In this document: positions 36,277 to 37,579 of the stretch, in pieces
How positions within the stretch are numbered: position 1 is the first letter of the stretch
How the letters are laid out: every line of letters starts with the position of its first letter
From: Halieaceae bacterium
GTDB lineage: Bacteria; Pseudomonadota; Gammaproteobacteria; Pseudomonadales; Halieaceae
Reading direction: 5' to 3'
Length of the DNA: 37,579 nt
Assembly (NCBI GenBank): GCA_902547755.1
Contig: CACCPA010000013.1
Location: 1 to 37,579, forward strand
Made by a program: the position numbers and the translations under genes
The notes under the pieces: model-generated
The model's input: only the letters and a program-made list of their open reading frames with translations
Told to the model about the DNA's origin: nothing
Databases searched by the model: none

Positions 36277-36654
36277 ATGTTAGAGCATGACGGATGCGAG
36301 TTTTATGTGGGCCATGGAGTGAACCTGTCGGGAGCTACAATAAGTATAGCTGGGACCGCACGTATTGACGGAACCATGGACGGCACCATCAAAGCAGGTC
36401 ATTTGATTGTCGGTGCCGAAGGAAAGTTAAAGGGGGAGATAACAACCGACACAGCAGAGATTCAGGGTGTTGTTGAGCAAACTTTGTCTGTGGCAAACCT
36501 GCTTACTTTAAAAGCGACCGGAATGGTCAATGGCACGGTGGTTTACGGAGAGTTGCAGTGTGAGCAAGGGGGAAGGTTAATTGGGGAACTTTCGACGAAC
36601 AGTAGCAGCGTGGCTAGGGCTGAACGAACAGTCGTATCAATCTCAGACGAGTGA
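36277..36654 (+). CDS. Bactofilin
   Basis: 125 residues. The central beta-helix (about 10-110) has regular Gly/Ile/Val repeats such as VNLSGATISIAGTARIDGT, then IKAGHLIVGAEGKLKGEI and ATGMVNGTVVYGEL. Short disordered tails flank it, and it has no membrane segment. Bactofilins (DUF583/PF04519) polymerise into filaments that position cell-wall, stalk or chromosome-partition factors. TAGGAG lies 5 bases before the ATG. The ATPase gene downstream starts inside its 3' end. Confidence 0.92.
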   Translation: MLEHDGCEFYVGHGVNLSGATISIAGTARIDGTMDGTIKAGHLIVGAEGKLKGEITTDTAEIQGVVEQTLSVANLLTLKATGMVNGTVVYGELQCEQGGRLIGELSTNSSSVARAERTVVSISDE

Positions 36655-37465
36655 AGCAAAGCCAACTGATTTCCAATCTCTTGAGGTTCTATCAGAAGAG
36701 TTAGAAGACACCATTGAAGCGCAAGCTTCAGACATGACTGTGGTTGAGCGTTTGAGTTTCAAGGGCTTTAGTCGGAGTAACAATGGGCAAACACGCTTTG
36801 CAGGACAACCTTACAAACTTCTACTGGTTGCCAATCCTAAAGGAGGGGTCGGGAAAAGTTCCCTGTCAGTACTTTTAACTGCATTTTCAGGTCTTGAGCG
36901 GGTACTTTTTGCGGACATCGACCCTCAACAGTCTACTAAGCTCGCCTTTGAAGCCATGTTTGGTGAAGAAGCAACTAGTAACAGTCTTCTTGAGATCACC
37001 AATTTGGGTGACATAGAGAAGGTGATTCGTAAGGTCGCTGGACAACCAAAGCGAACTATCCTTATAGACACACCCGCTGGAATGACGCCGGACGCCATTG
37101 CAAAACAACCCTTAGTATCTTTACTGCTGGTTCCGGTATCAAGTAGCGCTGTTGAAATGAGAGCGACGTTTAATTTTATATCGGGCTTGCTGGCCAAGAA
37201 TTACACTGTACCCATACTAATAGTACCCAACAAAATTGACGATAATTCTGATCTTCTACGGATCATCGCTGAGTTCGGAAAGCTACCATGCATGTTGGCG
37301 ACACCCATCCCATACGATAAAAATATTGAAAAGTTATTGGCTGAGCAGCAATTTCCGGGACAACTTAGTGACCTAAGAAAAGCTGCTTTCCCCTTGATCC
37401 GTAGTATTAATAATGCGATCAAATCGCCTCACTTGCCGGCCTCAAATCTTAGGCAGATTGATTAG
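36581..37465 (+). CDS. ParA/MinD-family ATPase with N-terminal extension
   Basis: 294 residues. The deviant Walker A is KGGVGKSS (Lys87, Lys92). Switch I is ADIDPQQST (Asp114), and Walker B is ILIDTPAG (Asp163). Residues 1-78 form a charged extension without family match. The start is TTG 36581 with GGAAGG 4-5 bases upstream; it overlaps the bactofilin gene by 74 bp in another frame. An ATG at codon 52 is a fallback start. Such ATPases position cargo on the nucleoid or membrane. The overlap with bactofilin implies co-production and suggests a bactofilin-guided positioning role (inference). No ParB or parS was seen. Confidence 0.85.
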   Translation: MGNFRRTVAAWLGLNEQSYQSQTSEAKPTDFQSLEVLSEELEDTIEAQASDMTVVERLSFKGFSRSNNGQTRFAGQPYKLLLVANPKGGVGKSSLSVLLTAFSGLERVLFADIDPQQSTKLAFEAMFGEEATSNSLLEITNLGDIEKVIRKVAGQPKRTILIDTPAGMTPDAIAKQPLVSLLLVPVSSSAVEMRATFNFISGLLAKNYTVPILIVPNKIDDNSDLLRIIAEFGKLPCMLATPIPYDKNIEKLLAEQQFPGQLSDLRKAAFPLIRSINNAIKSPHLPASNLRQID

Positions 37466-37579
37466 AAATACTTATCAATTTGTAAAGTGGCCATTTCCTT
37501 TACTCACTTACCCACCATACGCTCCAAGTAGTCCCTATAAAGGCACGGATCATATCTAAACCCAACTACCGTACTTATC

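Overview
The window is a gammaproteobacterial chromosome segment (gene content and order suggest a marine Cellvibrionales/Pseudomonas-like lineage; the family is only inferred). A conserved core of about 28 kb lies between two accessory stretches. Core synteny seen here: guaB-guaA divergent from xseA; xerD-dsbC-alaC-hom-thrC-recJ-prfB-lysS; rpsP-rimM-trmD-rplS; ffh divergent from ypjD and a corB/yfjD-type gene; queA-tgt. All are well-known gammaproteobacterial neighbourhoods.

Left accessory region (1-5960): one end of an integrated element abutting the exact 3' end of guaA. It holds the 3' part of an HUH rolling-circle-type replication initiator, a ribbon-helix-helix protein and two small unknowns; then a leftward cluster with two small ferredoxin-fold (ABM-like) proteins and two paralogous two-TM proteins whose flanks are repeated; then a serine recombinase with duplicated 3' fragments and copies of another small two-TM gene; then a leftward integrase operon (tyrosine recombinase plus three small genes, overlapping or closely spaced). 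The other element end lies outside the window.

Core (5961-34243): guaBA with a good sigma70-type promoter; xseA; a Crp-type regulator divergent from a three-gene signalling operon (DHp-like/REC/class III nucleotide cyclase, single-domain REC, hybrid-free histidine kinase); a lipoprotein; the lysS...xerD supra-operon, in which prfB keeps its programmed +1 frameshift; the rplS/trmD/rimM/rpsP operon; ffh; ypjD; corB-like; DUF1289; tgt; queA; a small acidic-tailed protein with a strong terminator; and tRNA-Leu(CAA) with a clear promoter.

Right accessory region (34244-37579): AT-richer and gene-poor just after the tRNA. It holds an unlisted 33-aa hydrophobic peptide gene with a strong ribosome binding site and its own terminator, a minimal MotA/ExbB-like membrane protein whose best start is followed by an in-frame amber codon, a truncated and frameshifted gene with polymerase-palm-like motifs, and a bactofilin overlapping a ParA/MinD-type ATPase.

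The most interesting candidates are the cassette-like arrangement of tiny membrane proteins beside a serine recombinase in the guaA element, the cyclase/Crp signalling locus with non-canonical purine-selecting residues, the bactofilin-ParA pair, and the hidden 33-aa peptide gene.
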